Positions 49,495 to 57,874 of a stretch of 64,000 nt of DNA are shown piece after piece. The DNA is from an uncultured Prevotellaceae bacterium (GTDB lineage Bacteria > Bacteroidota > Bacteroidia > Bacteroidales > Muribaculaceae), in NCBI GenBank assembly GCA_900320055.1, contig ONQS01000002.1:1-64000 (forward strand). Direction: 5' to 3'. Each line of letters starts with the position of its first letter. The stretch's first letter is position 1. The notes under the pieces were generated by a model that was given only the letters and a program-made list of their open reading frames with translations, was not told the DNA's origin and did not search any database. Made by a program: the position numbers and the translations under genes.

Positions 49495-49563
49495 ATTCTA
49501 AAATTTATTATTAAATTTGGAATGCAAAAGTAAGATATATATTTGGTATCCAAAAATATTTAT
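49495..49563. promoter_or_regulatory. Divergent immunity promoter region with O1 and O2 sites
   Basis: Minus-strand TACTTTTG (49525-49532) drives the early operon. Beside it lies O1: 49535-49546 with 49550-49563 (ATATATATTTGG, TAT, CCAAAAATATTTAT). The plus-strand TATATTTG (49538-49545) inside O1 can drive the repressor. ATTCTAAAATTT at 49495 with AAATTTGGAAT at 49513-49523 forms a degenerate O2. Confidence 0.7.
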
Positions 49564-49605
49564 TTGGTTTTGTGTGTTAAACTTTATTAAAATAGTTCTT
49601 TAATT

Positions 49606-49983
49606 ATGTATAACGGAGAGATAATCAGAGACTTGCTGAAACAGCAAGGAAAGAAGGCCAAAGATTTATTAGCGGCTTTGGAAGTCAATTCTAACGGCTC
49701 AATCAGCCAGTTGGTCAAGGATGCTAATCCGACCGCAAGGAGGTTGGAGATTATCGCAGACTTCCTTGAAGTACCGATTGACGCCTTGTTCCTACGTGAG
49801 CACAACCACAGTGGATACAATGTTGTAGGCAATGGTAACCATGTGGCCAACATCACTATTGGAACGCTCAAGGGCAAACTGCATGATCAGCAGCAGATCA
49901 TAGCGGAAAAAGACAAAAGAATCCAGCTTCTCGAGGAGATGCTGGAGATGTATCGGCAGCGTCTAAGCGAGCAAAAGCCATAG
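49606..49983 (+). CDS. HTH repressor with coiled-coil C-terminus
   Basis: 125 residues. XRE-type HTH at residues 5-65 (LLKQQGKKAKDLLAALEVNS, ISQLVKD, ARRLEIIADFLEVPIDAL). A short linker with GYNVVGNGNHVANITIG, then a heptad-rich helix (KDKRIQLLEEMLEMYRQRL) for dimerisation. It lacks a peptidase domain, so induction is not by RecA-type self-cleavage. It reads away from the early genes and ends near attR: the probable immunity repressor. Its leader (49552-49605) is complementary to the 28.3-kb small RNA. Confidence 0.8.
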   Translation: MYNGEIIRDLLKQQGKKAKDLLAALEVNSNGSISQLVKDANPTARRLEIIADFLEVPIDALFLREHNHSGYNVVGNGNHVANITIGTLKGKLHDQQQIIAEKDKRIQLLEEMLEMYRQRLSEQKP

Positions 49984-50037
49984 ACGCGTTATAGACGATA
50001 ATGTGTTTTTCCAGGGCTGCAACCGGTTCAAAATCAA

Positions 50038-50053
50038 CAACAATATATTGTTG
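50038..50053. promoter_or_regulatory. 16-bp palindrome beside attR
   Basis: CAACAATATATTGTTG, perfect palindrome, 18 bp before attR. One base different from 37440-37455. It may be an integrase/excisionase arm site or a repressor site that controls the phage end. Confidence 0.5.
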
Positions 50054-50070
50054 GATAACCTACAATATAT

Positions 50071-50085
50071 TCTTGTCCTCTCCGC
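50071..50085 (+). repeat. attR core (15 bp)
   Basis: TCTTGTCCTCTCCGC, identical to attL at 8187-8201. The host sequence to the right begins with the original tRNA terminator. Confidence 0.92.
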
Positions 50086-50090
50086 CTGAG

Positions 50091-50120
50091 CAACCGACCG
50101 CAGCAGCGGCCGGTTGTTTT
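50091..50120 (+). terminator. Native tRNA-Ser terminator, displaced by the prophage
   Basis: CAACCGACCGC (50091-50101) pairs with GCGGCCGGTTG (50106-50116), one mismatch, then TTTT. Before integration it lay directly past the tRNA. Confidence 0.75.
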
Positions 50121-50192
50121 GGTTTTGTAATGATATAGAAGTTGGCCCATACCCTGCGGGGCTAATGTGAATTACACTAATTTGACTCATTG

Positions 50193-50248
50193 AATGCGAA
50201 TTTTAAATATAAATTCGTTATATTCGTCTCATTTGCGGAATTCGCATT
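50193..50248. repeat. Extragenic inverted repeat
   Basis: AATGCGAATT (50193-50202) and AATTCGCATT (50239-50248), a 10-bp perfect pair around an AT-rich 36-nt loop. Host intergenic element; the dispersed repeat shared with 49-88 follows at 50256-50288. Confidence 0.6.
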
Positions 50249-50320
50249 AAAAAAAACGTTTCAGGGTCGACTGCTATATCGTTTCCTTAATTATATTCAA
50301 TGGGCTGGAAACGGGCGGCG

Positions 50321-50842
50321 TTATTGCTGCTCATCAAGGTCTTGCAGTCGCTCTATCATCTCGGCGTCTGCTGAATTCCAGTTGCCGGGCTTATAGTTCT
50401 GATAGAGCAGGTATACAGAGGCGACAAGTACGATACCCAACAACACATATTCAAATTCCATGCTGGCAGACTTGAACCATCCGACAGACATCGACAAGAG
50501 ACATACGAGCCAAATGACAAGGGTTAAAAGACTCATGGATCGGCTTTTCTTCTTGTAGTAGTGCAATAAACGATCGGGAGTGTCGGCATCGCCAATTTTG
50601 CTGATGAGCCAACCATTTAACGCAACTATCCACGTAGCGATGCAGCAGAAAACTATAGAGAACGCTAAGCGCACCATATCCTCTTTGCTGCCATCATATT
50701 GGAATATCATCCACACGATCATGAGTATGAGGACTACCATTCCGGCTAATAAGCCGCGACGTGTTCTCGACTTGATCTTGTCCTTGATCTGCTGGAACAA
50801 TTCATCCCTGCCTAGGCAGTTCATTTCTTCAGGTTTCGTCAT
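50321..50842 (-). CDS. Small membrane protein with four helices
   Basis: 173 residues. A charged cytoplasmic N-terminus (FQQIKDKIKSRTRRG), then four hydrophobic helices (GLLAGMVVLILMIVWMIF, AFSIVFCCIATWIVAL, LLTLVIWLVCLLSMSVGWF, YVLLGIVLVASVYLLY) and a short acidic tail (IERLQDLDEQQ). Host gene beyond the prophage. Not a family I can name. Confidence 0.6.
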   Translation of the reverse strand: MTKPEEMNCLGRDELFQQIKDKIKSRTRRGLLAGMVVLILMIVWMIFQYDGSKEDMVRLAFSIVFCCIATWIVALNGWLISKIGDADTPDRLLHYYKKKSRSMSLLTLVIWLVCLLSMSVGWFKSASMEFEYVLLGIVLVASVYLLYQNYKPGNWNSADAEMIERLQDLDEQQ

Positions 50843-50915
50843 GTCTTTACATATTTAATGAGGTTAATCACTTCGCTTCTCCCTACCCTGCCATTCCGGC
50901 TCTCTCTGCAGCGGG

Positions 50916-51305
50916 CTATTTCTCGTAGAGTTCCAGTGGCTGGCGGTCGGGGTCGTAGAAGAAGACAAAACGCTTGCCAGTAGCGGCATCGGTGCGGATA
51001 GCCTCGTGAGCGATACCCATCGACTCGAGTTGGGTCACGGCGGCATCAACGTCATCGACCTCAAAAGCCAGGTGACGCAGGCCTGCTGCCTCGGGGGCAG
51101 TCACACGCTCGGGCGGATTGTTAAACGAGAAGAGTTCTATCACATACTCGCCGCCAAGGGCCAGATCGGTCTTGTAGGACTCGGTCTCTGGCCGGTAGTT
51201 CTCGGCCTTGACCGTCAAGCCCAGCAATCGGGTGTAGAAGTCGAGGCTGCGCCTATAGTCAGAGCAGATGATGGCGATGTGATGCACCTTGTTGAGTTGC
51301 AGCAT
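50916..51305 (-). CDS. VOC/glyoxalase-like protein (YaeR/GloA2 type)
   Basis: 129 residues of the vicinal-oxygen-chelate fold. Metal-ligand positions are visible in KVHHIAIIC (His), YVIELF (Glu), LRHLAFEVDD (His) and QPLELYEK (Glu), the YaeR arrangement. It probably removes reactive small molecules such as methylglyoxal adducts. Followed by a 45-residue membrane gene. Confidence 0.85.
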   Translation of the reverse strand: MLQLNKVHHIAIICSDYRRSLDFYTRLLGLTVKAENYRPETESYKTDLALGGEYVIELFSFNNPPERVTAPEAAGLRHLAFEVDDVDAAVTQLESMGIAHEAIRTDAATGKRFVFFYDPDRQPLELYEK

Positions 51306-51314
51306 GAGTCGATA

Positions 51315-51452
51315 TCATTGATTGGGTTTGTTCTTTTTCTTCTTTTTCAGTTCAACGGCCACGGCGATGATGCTGATGGCCACACCCAGGATGCCGACAA
51401 GCAGCATCACCAGGTCAAAGTTCTCTTTCAAGCAGGTGGTGACAGATTCCAT
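51315..51452 (-). CDS. 45-residue single-pass membrane peptide
   Basis: A small gene between two larger ones: MESVTTCLKENF, a hydrophobic helix VMLLVGILGVAISIIAVAV, and a Lys-rich end (ELKKKKKNKPNQ), placing the C-terminus in the cytoplasm. It lies 26 nt after a longer gene and 9 nt before the glyoxalase gene, so it is part of that operon. Role unknown. Confidence 0.65.
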   Translation of the reverse strand: MESVTTCLKENFDLVMLLVGILGVAISIIAVAVELKKKKKNKPNQ

Positions 51453-51478
51453 GGGACGATACTAGATGGTTGGCGAGG

Positions 51479-52582
51479 TCAGTTCTTGTTGAGTTCCTTT
51501 TTGAAGAGTTCGTCGACAGCGGCCTTGAGGTTGGGAGCCAAGGGCGGAATGTGGTGGTTCTGCTCGAGGCGCCGCAGTTCGTTGATGTCCATCTCCACTT
51601 CGTTCTCTTTGCGGGTCTGCTTAAACTCCTTTTTGTCGATGTAGTCACGACCGATGGTAAAGGTCTCGAACAAGATGATATAGTCCTCGTCGGCTTGCTC
51701 AAAGTGGCCCGAGATCAGGGCTTGCTTCATCACCAGGTCGTCGATGCGCGACAGGCCCTCGTCGTTGATGTTATAGACCTCGTAGTAGGAATGTTTGTCG
51801 TTGGTTGTCCTGGGGGCTTTTTCCTTCTTGGGCTTGCCGCCGGCCTTGACGCGCGCTTCCTCCTTGGCCTGGTCGCGGTGATCCCTCAACATCCATCGGT
51901 CGAAGTTGGTCGTGCGCGTACCCTGCTGCAGGTCCTCGTCGATATAGCCCAGCACCGAGATGCTGTCGCTCACCAGCCGGCGTCCCGATGGCTCATGAGT
52001 AATCGTCAACTCGCCCTTGTCGGCCATCTTGGCGATCCGCTTGTAGTCCGGCAGGGTATCGATCTGCGCCCACTGGTCGATGTATCGGCCCACCAGCGTG
52101 CTGATGACGAAGCGGTACAGGCCGTTGCGGCCACGCGACACGCTACGGGTCTTGGACGAGACCTTCTTTTTGGCCAGGTCATAGGTGTTGTCCACCACGC
52201 CCGAGCGGAAGTAGATGGGGCCCTCGTCACTGACGTAGACACAGCGGAAGTAGGTCTGCACATAGAGCAGTTCCTTAGGCTTGACCACGACTTCCGAGAG
52301 TTGGAAATCGGCGTCCTGCATCACTACGCTCAGGCTGGGGATGGTGTCGAGATTGACATCCATTGCCTTGAAGGCCACGTGTGACAGGTAGAGGTGCTTC
52401 ACGCCCTTGGCATCAGCGAGCCAACCATCGTTGTCGGTCGTGCCCACCAGGGCGCCATTCTCGTTGGTGACACACACGGCTGCGATGGGCAGGCCGTAGG
52501 TATCAACGACCTGGACACGTTGCGCAAAGGCACTTGCCGCTATCGACAGCAACAAGGCCGCAACAAGTAATAATTTCTTCAT
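51479..52582 (-). CDS. Exported protein with carboxypeptidase-regulatory-like domain
   Basis: 367 residues. A signal peptide (LLLVAALLLSIAASAFA) is followed by a CarboxypepD_reg-like beta domain (VVDTYGLPIAAVCVTNENGA, then SDNDGWLAD-like turn). The larger C-terminal part is rich in Lys/Arg and unknown; it resembles exported proteins of Bacteroidota that follow such domains in surface or transport loci. It lies next to porQ, so an envelope role is likely. Confidence 0.7.
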   Translation of the reverse strand: MKKLLLVAALLLSIAASAFAQRVQVVDTYGLPIAAVCVTNENGALVGTTDNDGWLADAKGVKHLYLSHVAFKAMDVNLDTIPSLSVVMQDADFQLSEVVVKPKELLYVQTYFRCVYVSDEGPIYFRSGVVDNTYDLAKKKVSSKTRSVSRGRNGLYRFVISTLVGRYIDQWAQIDTLPDYKRIAKMADKGELTITHEPSGRRLVSDSISVLGYIDEDLQQGTRTTNFDRWMLRDHRDQAKEEARVKAGGKPKKEKAPRTTNDKHSYYEVYNINDEGLSRIDDLVMKQALISGHFEQADEDYIILFETFTIGRDYIDKKEFKQTRKENEVEMDINELRRLEQNHHIPPLAPNLKAAVDELFKKELNKN

Positions 52583-52605
52583 ACTTGAGATTTAGGATTT
52601 ACCCA

Positions 52606-53640
52606 TTATTTTAGTAGTTCACCGATGCTGGTGGTGAGGTTGAACATAAAGGTGGTCGCGCCCGTATGTGGACGGGCAAAGGCGGCTCCAAAACCGAAGG
52701 CTCTCACCTTGAGTCCCGCACCTACCGAGAGGCCCGACATAAAGTCGCGCTTGTAGGTGGCCATATCGGTGCGGGTGCGGTAGTTGTAACCGATGCCCAG
52801 ATACATGTTGTCGGTGGGCAGCACATCGGCCGCAAACACCAGGTGACGCAACAGGTTGCTGCCGAAGGACTCCTTCTTGATCAAGTCGCTATGAGGATTG
52901 TTCACGTCCGCGATCTTATAGTAAGGCGAGTTCCAGCGCGCGAGTTCATAGGCCGTGACATGCAAGCGGATGGGCGCCTTGCCCAGCATCTTGCTGAAGC
53001 CGACCTGGATGTCCCAGGGCAGGTTGTCCTTGTAGTCGTTAAACTTCTTGACCTGACCACCCAGATTCTTGGCCACGAGCGATGCCGAGAACTCATGGTC
53101 GGCATCATAGTAGTTGATACCCAAGTCGGCGGCCACTGCGCCGGCGGTGTAGGACTCATACTTGGAGTAAAGATACTTGAGGGTGATACCGCCACGGAAT
53201 TTGTCGCTGATGTCATGGCTATAGGTCAGGCTGAAGGCCATGTCGCTGGCACTGAAGGTACCCGTGGGAGTGCCATCGATGGCGGCGCCCTGCAGGTTGC
53301 CGTAGCCAAAATACTGGATGCCCACGCCCACAGCGCCATGCTCACTCACGCCCTGCCCATAGCGCAGGCCGGCAAAATTGGTCTCGCCGATGTAGCGCAT
53401 GTAGTTGATGCCCACCTGATGGTCAAACTCAGGTCCCAGCAGGGCTGGATTCTGTTCCACCAGGTTGATGTCATCATCGATGATGGTCAGGTTGTGGCCA
53501 CCCAAGCCATAGACGTGGCTCGAGGCGGGCACACTCAGGAAGTTGTAGGCCGTGGTCTTGGGGCCATCGTCGGCCATCAGGCGCAGGGCCGCGATCAGGC
53601 AGGCGGCCAGCAGTATGTAGTGACGCAGGTTGTTTGTCAT
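52606..53640 (-). CDS. porQ: Type IX secretion protein PorQ
   Basis: 344 residues: signal peptide (LAACLIAALRLMA) and a beta-barrel of the FadL/PorV type with alternating strands ending in a terminal strand (FMFNLTTSIGELLK). The motifs YNFLSVPASSHVYGLGG and NPALLGPEFD are typical of PorQ. It works with PorU, PorV and PorZ in attaching secreted proteins to the surface. This places type IX secretion in the organism, consistent with the sorting domain at 56536-57750. Confidence 0.88.
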   Translation of the reverse strand: MTNNLRHYILLAACLIAALRLMADDGPKTTAYNFLSVPASSHVYGLGGHNLTIIDDDINLVEQNPALLGPEFDHQVGINYMRYIGETNFAGLRYGQGVSEHGAVGVGIQYFGYGNLQGAAIDGTPTGTFSASDMAFSLTYSHDISDKFRGGITLKYLYSKYESYTAGAVAADLGINYYDADHEFSASLVAKNLGGQVKKFNDYKDNLPWDIQVGFSKMLGKAPIRLHVTAYELARWNSPYYKIADVNNPHSDLIKKESFGSNLLRHLVFAADVLPTDNMYLGIGYNYRTRTDMATYKRDFMSGLSVGAGLKVRAFGFGAAFARPHTGATTFMFNLTTSIGELLK

Positions 53641-53891
53641 ATCGTCGTTATTCTATCTCTAATCCATTTAAGTTTCGCAAGCATTTCGCTTGCCCACCGC
53701 GTAATGATTAACGGTCAATGGTTAATGAAATTCCGCCCCTAACCGGGAAACTCCACCATCCAACTCAATGATCGGCGCCATCAAGCCTTAACCCATTCAC
53801 CTCAAGTTCCTAAAGCGGCATAGCGACTTTAAAAACTTGAGTCATCAATATAATAACGAAAAAAAGCGCCGTTTAGTATACGGCGCAGGCT

Positions 53892-54131
53892 TCATTGCTC
53901 GGCATCGGTGACGTCAAGGTCCTCGCCCGCCTCGCTGATGACTTTTCGGGCCAGTTCCAGGTCACGCTCAAAGACGACGACCCTGACGGGAGCCATCCAG
54001 ATGGCATTGGCAGTGCTGTCGACAATCACGCCGGCGGGTATGCCGCTGGCCTCGAGCGCGCCCTTGACGATGTTGGCGCTGGCAGCATTGGAGTACTTCT
54101 CGAGCACAACGATTTTCTCTTCTTTGTCCAT
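53892..54131 (-). CDS. DUF2007 family protein
   Basis: 79 residues. VVLEKYSNAASANIVKGALE, GIPAGVIVD and VRVVVFERDLELARKVI fit the DUF2007 pattern of small putative signalling domains. It lies before mltG on the same strand. Function unknown in detail. Confidence 0.85.
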   Translation of the reverse strand: MDKEEKIVVLEKYSNAASANIVKGALEASGIPAGVIVDSTANAIWMAPVRVVVFERDLELARKVISEAGEDLDVTDAEQ

Positions 54132-54160
54132 AAAACTCGAATTTCTAATTATTACTGATT

Positions 54161-55174
54161 CTACTTGATGCCTCGGCTGTTGAGAGCGGCCTGGTAGCGG
54201 TGAGCGTTGTCCAGGTGGGAGGCGTAGTCACGCGTGAAGTCGTGATAGCCGCTGAAGTCGGGGCGTGCGCACATATACAGGTAGTCGTGCTGGGGCGCGT
54301 TGAGCACGGCATCGATGGTCGACTTCTCGGGCAGACGGATGGGACCGGGAGGCAGACCGTTGACACGATAGGTGTTGTAGGGCGATTGCAACTGGGTCAT
54401 GGCCACGGTGATGCGCTTGATCGAGAAGTCGCCGATGGCAAACTTCACGGTCGGGTCTGCCTGCAGGCGCATGCCCTGCTGGTAGCGGTTCAGATACAGG
54501 CGGGCCACCTTGCCACGCTCGTCGGCCTTGACGGTCTCCTCCTCGACGATCGAGGCGACGGTAGCCACCTCGTCGGGTGTGAGGCCCAACCGCTGTGCCT
54601 TGGCCTTGCGCTCGCTGGTCCAGAACTCGTCATAGTAGTCGTGCATGCGGTCGAGCATCTTCTCAGGCGTGATGTTCCAGTAAAACTCGTAGGTGTCGGG
54701 CATCAGCAGGCAGGCGATGGTCTGCGGGGTTTTGCCGTACTTGGCACACAGGGCGCTATCGGTGAGCGCCTGGCGCATCGCGTCGGTGCCGGCCATAAAG
54801 GTCTCGCCCCAGCGCTGCGTCCACTCGTCGAGGGTGCGCACGTTGTTGAAGGTGAAGCGCACACCGCTCTGGGCACCGTTCTTGATATAGCGGGCGGCGG
54901 TAAAGGGCGACATCCCCTGGGTGATGCGGAAAGCCCCCTCGCGGGCCTCGACGTTAGCCCCCATGAGCGACAACATCGTTGCCACACGCTCGCCATAGTT
55001 GACCTCGACATGGGCCTGAATGCTGTCTCTGATCGACTCGATGGTGCTGCCCTTGCGCATCTTGATCAGTCCCTCGGCAGGAGCGCCAGTGAACAGGTAG
55101 GGCGAGGCGCAAGCCACAGCAATGAGTACTAGTGCGGCGATAATGCCGACAATCCACTTCGATTTTTTGTTCAT
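54161..55174 (-). CDS. mltG: Endolytic murein transglycosylase MltG
   Basis: 337 residues. An N-terminal membrane anchor (WIVGIIAALVLIAVACA), a LysM-like region (LIKMRKGSTIESIRDSIQ), then the catalytic YceG domain with EEETVKADERGKVARLYLNR (catalytic Glu), MRLQADPTVKFAIG and the SPYNTYRVNGLPPGPI active-site loop. It cuts new glycan strands in the periplasm. Confidence 0.95.
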   Translation of the reverse strand: MNKKSKWIVGIIAALVLIAVACASPYLFTGAPAEGLIKMRKGSTIESIRDSIQAHVEVNYGERVATMLSLMGANVEAREGAFRITQGMSPFTAARYIKNGAQSGVRFTFNNVRTLDEWTQRWGETFMAGTDAMRQALTDSALCAKYGKTPQTIACLLMPDTYEFYWNITPEKMLDRMHDYYDEFWTSERKAKAQRLGLTPDEVATVASIVEEETVKADERGKVARLYLNRYQQGMRLQADPTVKFAIGDFSIKRITVAMTQLQSPYNTYRVNGLPPGPIRLPEKSTIDAVLNAPQHDYLYMCARPDFSGYHDFTRDYASHLDNAHRYQAALNSRGIK

Positions 55175-55243
55175 ATCTCTCTCTTTTCTGTATCTTTATA
55201 GTTTTGTTCTGTTGGTTTCGATCATAACGGCAGACAGCCCGCA

Positions 55244-56218
55244 TCATGCCCGCTCTGGCACCGAGGCCAGCAGCAGCCGCGCCGTGCCATTCATCTCCAC
55301 GCAGGAGGCGGCCGCCGGTATCAGCGCCGTCTCGCCACGGCTCAGACTCGCGCCTGGCATATTGTCGGCACTGAGCCGCAGGTCACCGTCGAGGCACACC
55401 GCTGCGACAAACGAGTGCCCCTCAGGCATGTCCAGCCGATAAGCGCCATCCACATCCAGCCGGCTCACGTCAAAGTCAGGGCTGCACACCAATCCGGTCA
55501 TCTGGCCTCCACCCTGGTCCATGTAATGCACCTGGCCGTCGCGCGGCTCATAGTCAAGCGCTTCCCGGGCCTGCTGCACGTGCAACTGGCGCAGGTTGCC
55601 GTCGGCATCGCGGCGGTTATAGTCCCACACGCGATAGGTGACATCGCTCGACTGCTGGATCTCGACAAGCAGATTGCCGGCACCGATGGTGTGGATCTGT
55701 CCCGCAGGGATGTAGAACGTGTCGCCAGGCCTGGACTCGACAGCATTGACCGCCTCAAGGAGCGTGCCGTCGGCCATGCGACGGTCAAATTCGGCCTGCG
55801 TCAAGCGGCGATTGAATCCTGTGCGGATGATTGCTCCCGCCTCGGCCTCCAGGATATACCACATCTCGTTCTTGCCCATGCAGCCGTGGCAGCGCATCGC
55901 CATCTCGTCGCCCGGGTGCACCTGCACCGAAAGGTCGCGACGGGCATCGATCAACTTGATGAGCAGCGGGAAACGGTCTCCATAGCGGCGATACACGTCA
56001 CGTCCCACCAGGTCAGCGCCATAGCGCCGCACCAACCCTGTCAGCGTAAGGCCCTGGTCCTCGCCCTGCGCCACGACAGACTCGCGCCCGGGCATCGCCG
56101 AGAGTTCCCAACTCTCGCCGATCGGTTCGCACTGAGCCGGTAAGCGCTTAAACGCCACCAGCCTGTCCCCGCCCCACAGCACGGGTTTCAAAACGCTATT
56201 GAACTTATAGATCTGCAT
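55244..56218 (-). CDS. manA: Mannose-6-phosphate isomerase, class I
   Basis: 324 residues. Cupin-type zinc enzyme, with HPGDEMA and KNEMWYILEAE (His, Glu ligands), QIHTIGAGNLLVEIQQ and the C-terminal regulatory-like cupin. It interconverts mannose-6-phosphate and fructose-6-phosphate. Promoter TACCTTTG at 56240-56247. Confidence 0.92.
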   Translation of the reverse strand: MQIYKFNSVLKPVLWGGDRLVAFKRLPAQCEPIGESWELSAMPGRESVVAQGEDQGLTLTGLVRRYGADLVGRDVYRRYGDRFPLLIKLIDARRDLSVQVHPGDEMAMRCHGCMGKNEMWYILEAEAGAIIRTGFNRRLTQAEFDRRMADGTLLEAVNAVESRPGDTFYIPAGQIHTIGAGNLLVEIQQSSDVTYRVWDYNRRDADGNLRQLHVQQAREALDYEPRDGQVHYMDQGGGQMTGLVCSPDFDVSRLDVDGAYRLDMPEGHSFVAAVCLDGDLRLSADNMPGASLSRGETALIPAAASCVEMNGTARLLLASVPERA

Positions 56219-56239
56219 ATCCTAGGCGATATCAACCGA

Positions 56240-56302
56240 CAAAGGTAGTGCAACCCGAGCACAATGGCAAGAAAAACTCGTTTTTCTTCCATTGCCGAGA
56301 CC
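56240..56302 (-). promoter_or_regulatory. manA promoter with upstream hairpin
   Basis: Minus-strand TACCTTTG (56240-56247). Upstream (56260-56300) is a hairpin with CAATGG and AAAAA/TTTTT stems and a CTCGG start. A similar hairpin lies upstream of the promoter at 61501. Confidence 0.55.
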
Positions 56303-56447
56303 ATAAAAAGACTAACCGGGTCATAAGCGTCAAAGACGTCCAGGTGGCTTTATCTCCACGAAGATAATAATATCGTCTTTCTTGTCTTCCGTATTGGGCG
56401 TTACTCGCTGCGCTCTCGTGTAGAGCGAGGCATCCGCATTGATGAAG

Positions 56448-56488
56448 TGGGCCCCATAAGTTGGACTAACAACAACTTATGGGGCCCA
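56448..56488. repeat. 16-bp perfect inverted repeat
   Basis: TGGGCCCCATAAGTTG (56448-56463), 9-nt loop, exact complement (56473-56488), stop side of the type IX protein gene. The outer base sequence with AAGTTGGACT loosely recalls an IS150-type end. Probably a terminator or an insertion scar; the 56219-56535 gap holds nothing else. Confidence 0.6.
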
Positions 56489-56535
56489 GTCTCATTGTCT
56501 GGCATCCTCTTGCGAGAGGATGTGGGATGTCCGGT

Positions 56536-57750
56536 TTACTTGATCACCTTGGCGGTGGTGCGGGTGCCGTCGGTGTAGGTGGTAACTACGATGTTTACGC
56601 CATCAACGGGCTGAGAGCTCTGCTGACCAGCCAGGTTGTAATAGGTAACACTGGCGACGGCCTTAGCAGCGCTGATCTCATCTACGGCGGTCGTGTTCTT
56701 GGTGATGACCACCTCTACGTCTTTGTAGATGTCATCGAAGGCCACGTCCAACTGATCTTCGCCATCCACGGTCAGCACGTAGGTCTGCTCGTTGTCCAGG
56801 CAGTAGTAGTTGCCATCCTCGGCGGGAGCAACGACGTTGCCATCGGCATCGGTCAGAACCAGGTCGGCCTGCTTGTTGGTGAAGGAGACGCGGAGATCGT
56901 TGGTGTAATAGGGTGTGCGGAATGCGGGCAAGCGGTGGGCGGGCAGTTCATACATCAGGGCCATACCCAACTCGTCGGCGAGCATGTAATAAGTCTCGTT
57001 GTTGAAGCAGAAGTTACCCGAGCGCATGAGGCTAGCCATCTCGGTCTCGGCCTGGTCATAGGCCATGTAACGATACTTCATCTTCACGTCGAACCAGTTG
57101 CACATCCACAAGGTGAGGTAGATGCCCTGACCCTTGTAGCAGAAGGGCATATCGGGATCATCGGGATTGCCAAAGGGGATGTCGATGAGCGTGCCGGGGT
57201 TGTCGGCCGTGGCATCCATGTCAAAGGTGCAGATAAATCCCGGATGGGTCTTGCCGTTGAGTTCGTAGCCACGATAGGTGACGGTATCGGTAAACAAGGG
57301 GCCAACGGGAGGGAACGTATTGTAGCCGTTAAGGATTTGACGTCCATCAAGCAGCGTGCCATCGGCCACGTTGCGGCACCAAGCGGTCACCTCGAGGTAA
57401 ACGCCCTTGGACGTGTTGTCACTGCCCATGTCATAGCCATCGAGAGCCAAGCCGATCACCTTGGCATTGGCGGGAAGGGTTGCGGTACCCACATTCACGT
57501 CGCCCTTGGTAAAGTCCTGGGCGGTAACGAGGTATTCAGGCTGGAACTTGAGCACGCGGCCCTCATTGCCGGTGGGGCCCACGTAATAGTTCTGGATATC
57601 CTGATACACATTCACATCCACCGGCAGCGCAAACAGCAAGGTGTCGCCCGCAGGCTGCTGCACATTGGCAGTGGTCATCTCGACTGTGGCATTTGCCAGG
57701 CCAAAGCCGGCAACTACCATAGCAATAACTGAAAGTAAGGACTTCTTCAT
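56536..57750 (-). CDS. Secreted protein with type IX C-terminal sorting domain
   Basis: 404 residues. Signal peptide (LLSVIAMVVAGFGLANA) and beta-rich mature part. The end VASVTYYNLAGQ ... VDGVNIVVTTYTDG, then TAKVIK, is the type A sorting domain recognised by PorU/PorV for anchoring at the surface. Together with porQ it supports active type IX secretion. Function of the mature part unknown; possibly adhesin or glycan binding. Confidence 0.85.
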   Translation of the reverse strand: MKKSLLSVIAMVVAGFGLANATVEMTTANVQQPAGDTLLFALPVDVNVYQDIQNYYVGPTGNEGRVLKFQPEYLVTAQDFTKGDVNVGTATLPANAKVIGLALDGYDMGSDNTSKGVYLEVTAWCRNVADGTLLDGRQILNGYNTFPPVGPLFTDTVTYRGYELNGKTHPGFICTFDMDATADNPGTLIDIPFGNPDDPDMPFCYKGQGIYLTLWMCNWFDVKMKYRYMAYDQAETEMASLMRSGNFCFNNETYYMLADELGMALMYELPAHRLPAFRTPYYTNDLRVSFTNKQADLVLTDADGNVVAPAEDGNYYCLDNEQTYVLTVDGEDQLDVAFDDIYKDVEVVITKNTTAVDEISAAKAVASVTYYNLAGQQSSQPVDGVNIVVTTYTDGTRTTAKVIK

Positions 57751-57874
57751 AATGTTTAGAAATTATTAAAAAAAAGTGTTTAATTCTACCTTGTTGATCT
57801 ATTGATAACGATGCAAATTAACTGTAAATAATCGATTTGACAAAATTATTTGAGCGATTTAATTTCACCAGGCA

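Larger units (their letters stand above)
8187..50085. mobile_element. Prophage of about 41.9 kb integrated in tRNA-Ser
   Basis: The boundaries are a 15-bp direct repeat (TCTTGTCCTCTCCGC) at the tRNA 3' end and at 50071-50085. Inside are a tyrosine integrase, HTH repressor, primase-helicase, terminase, portal, prohead protease, HK97-like capsid protein, tape measure, tail, fibre and lysis genes, enough for a tailed phage with a probable siphovirus form. Nearly all genes read leftward; integrase and repressor read rightward. The structural modules are not in the usual order: the tape measure lies upstream of the protease, and the portal lies downstream of the terminase after a block of accessory genes. 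No obvious inactivating lesion in a core gene was seen, so it may be inducible. Confidence 0.95.
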
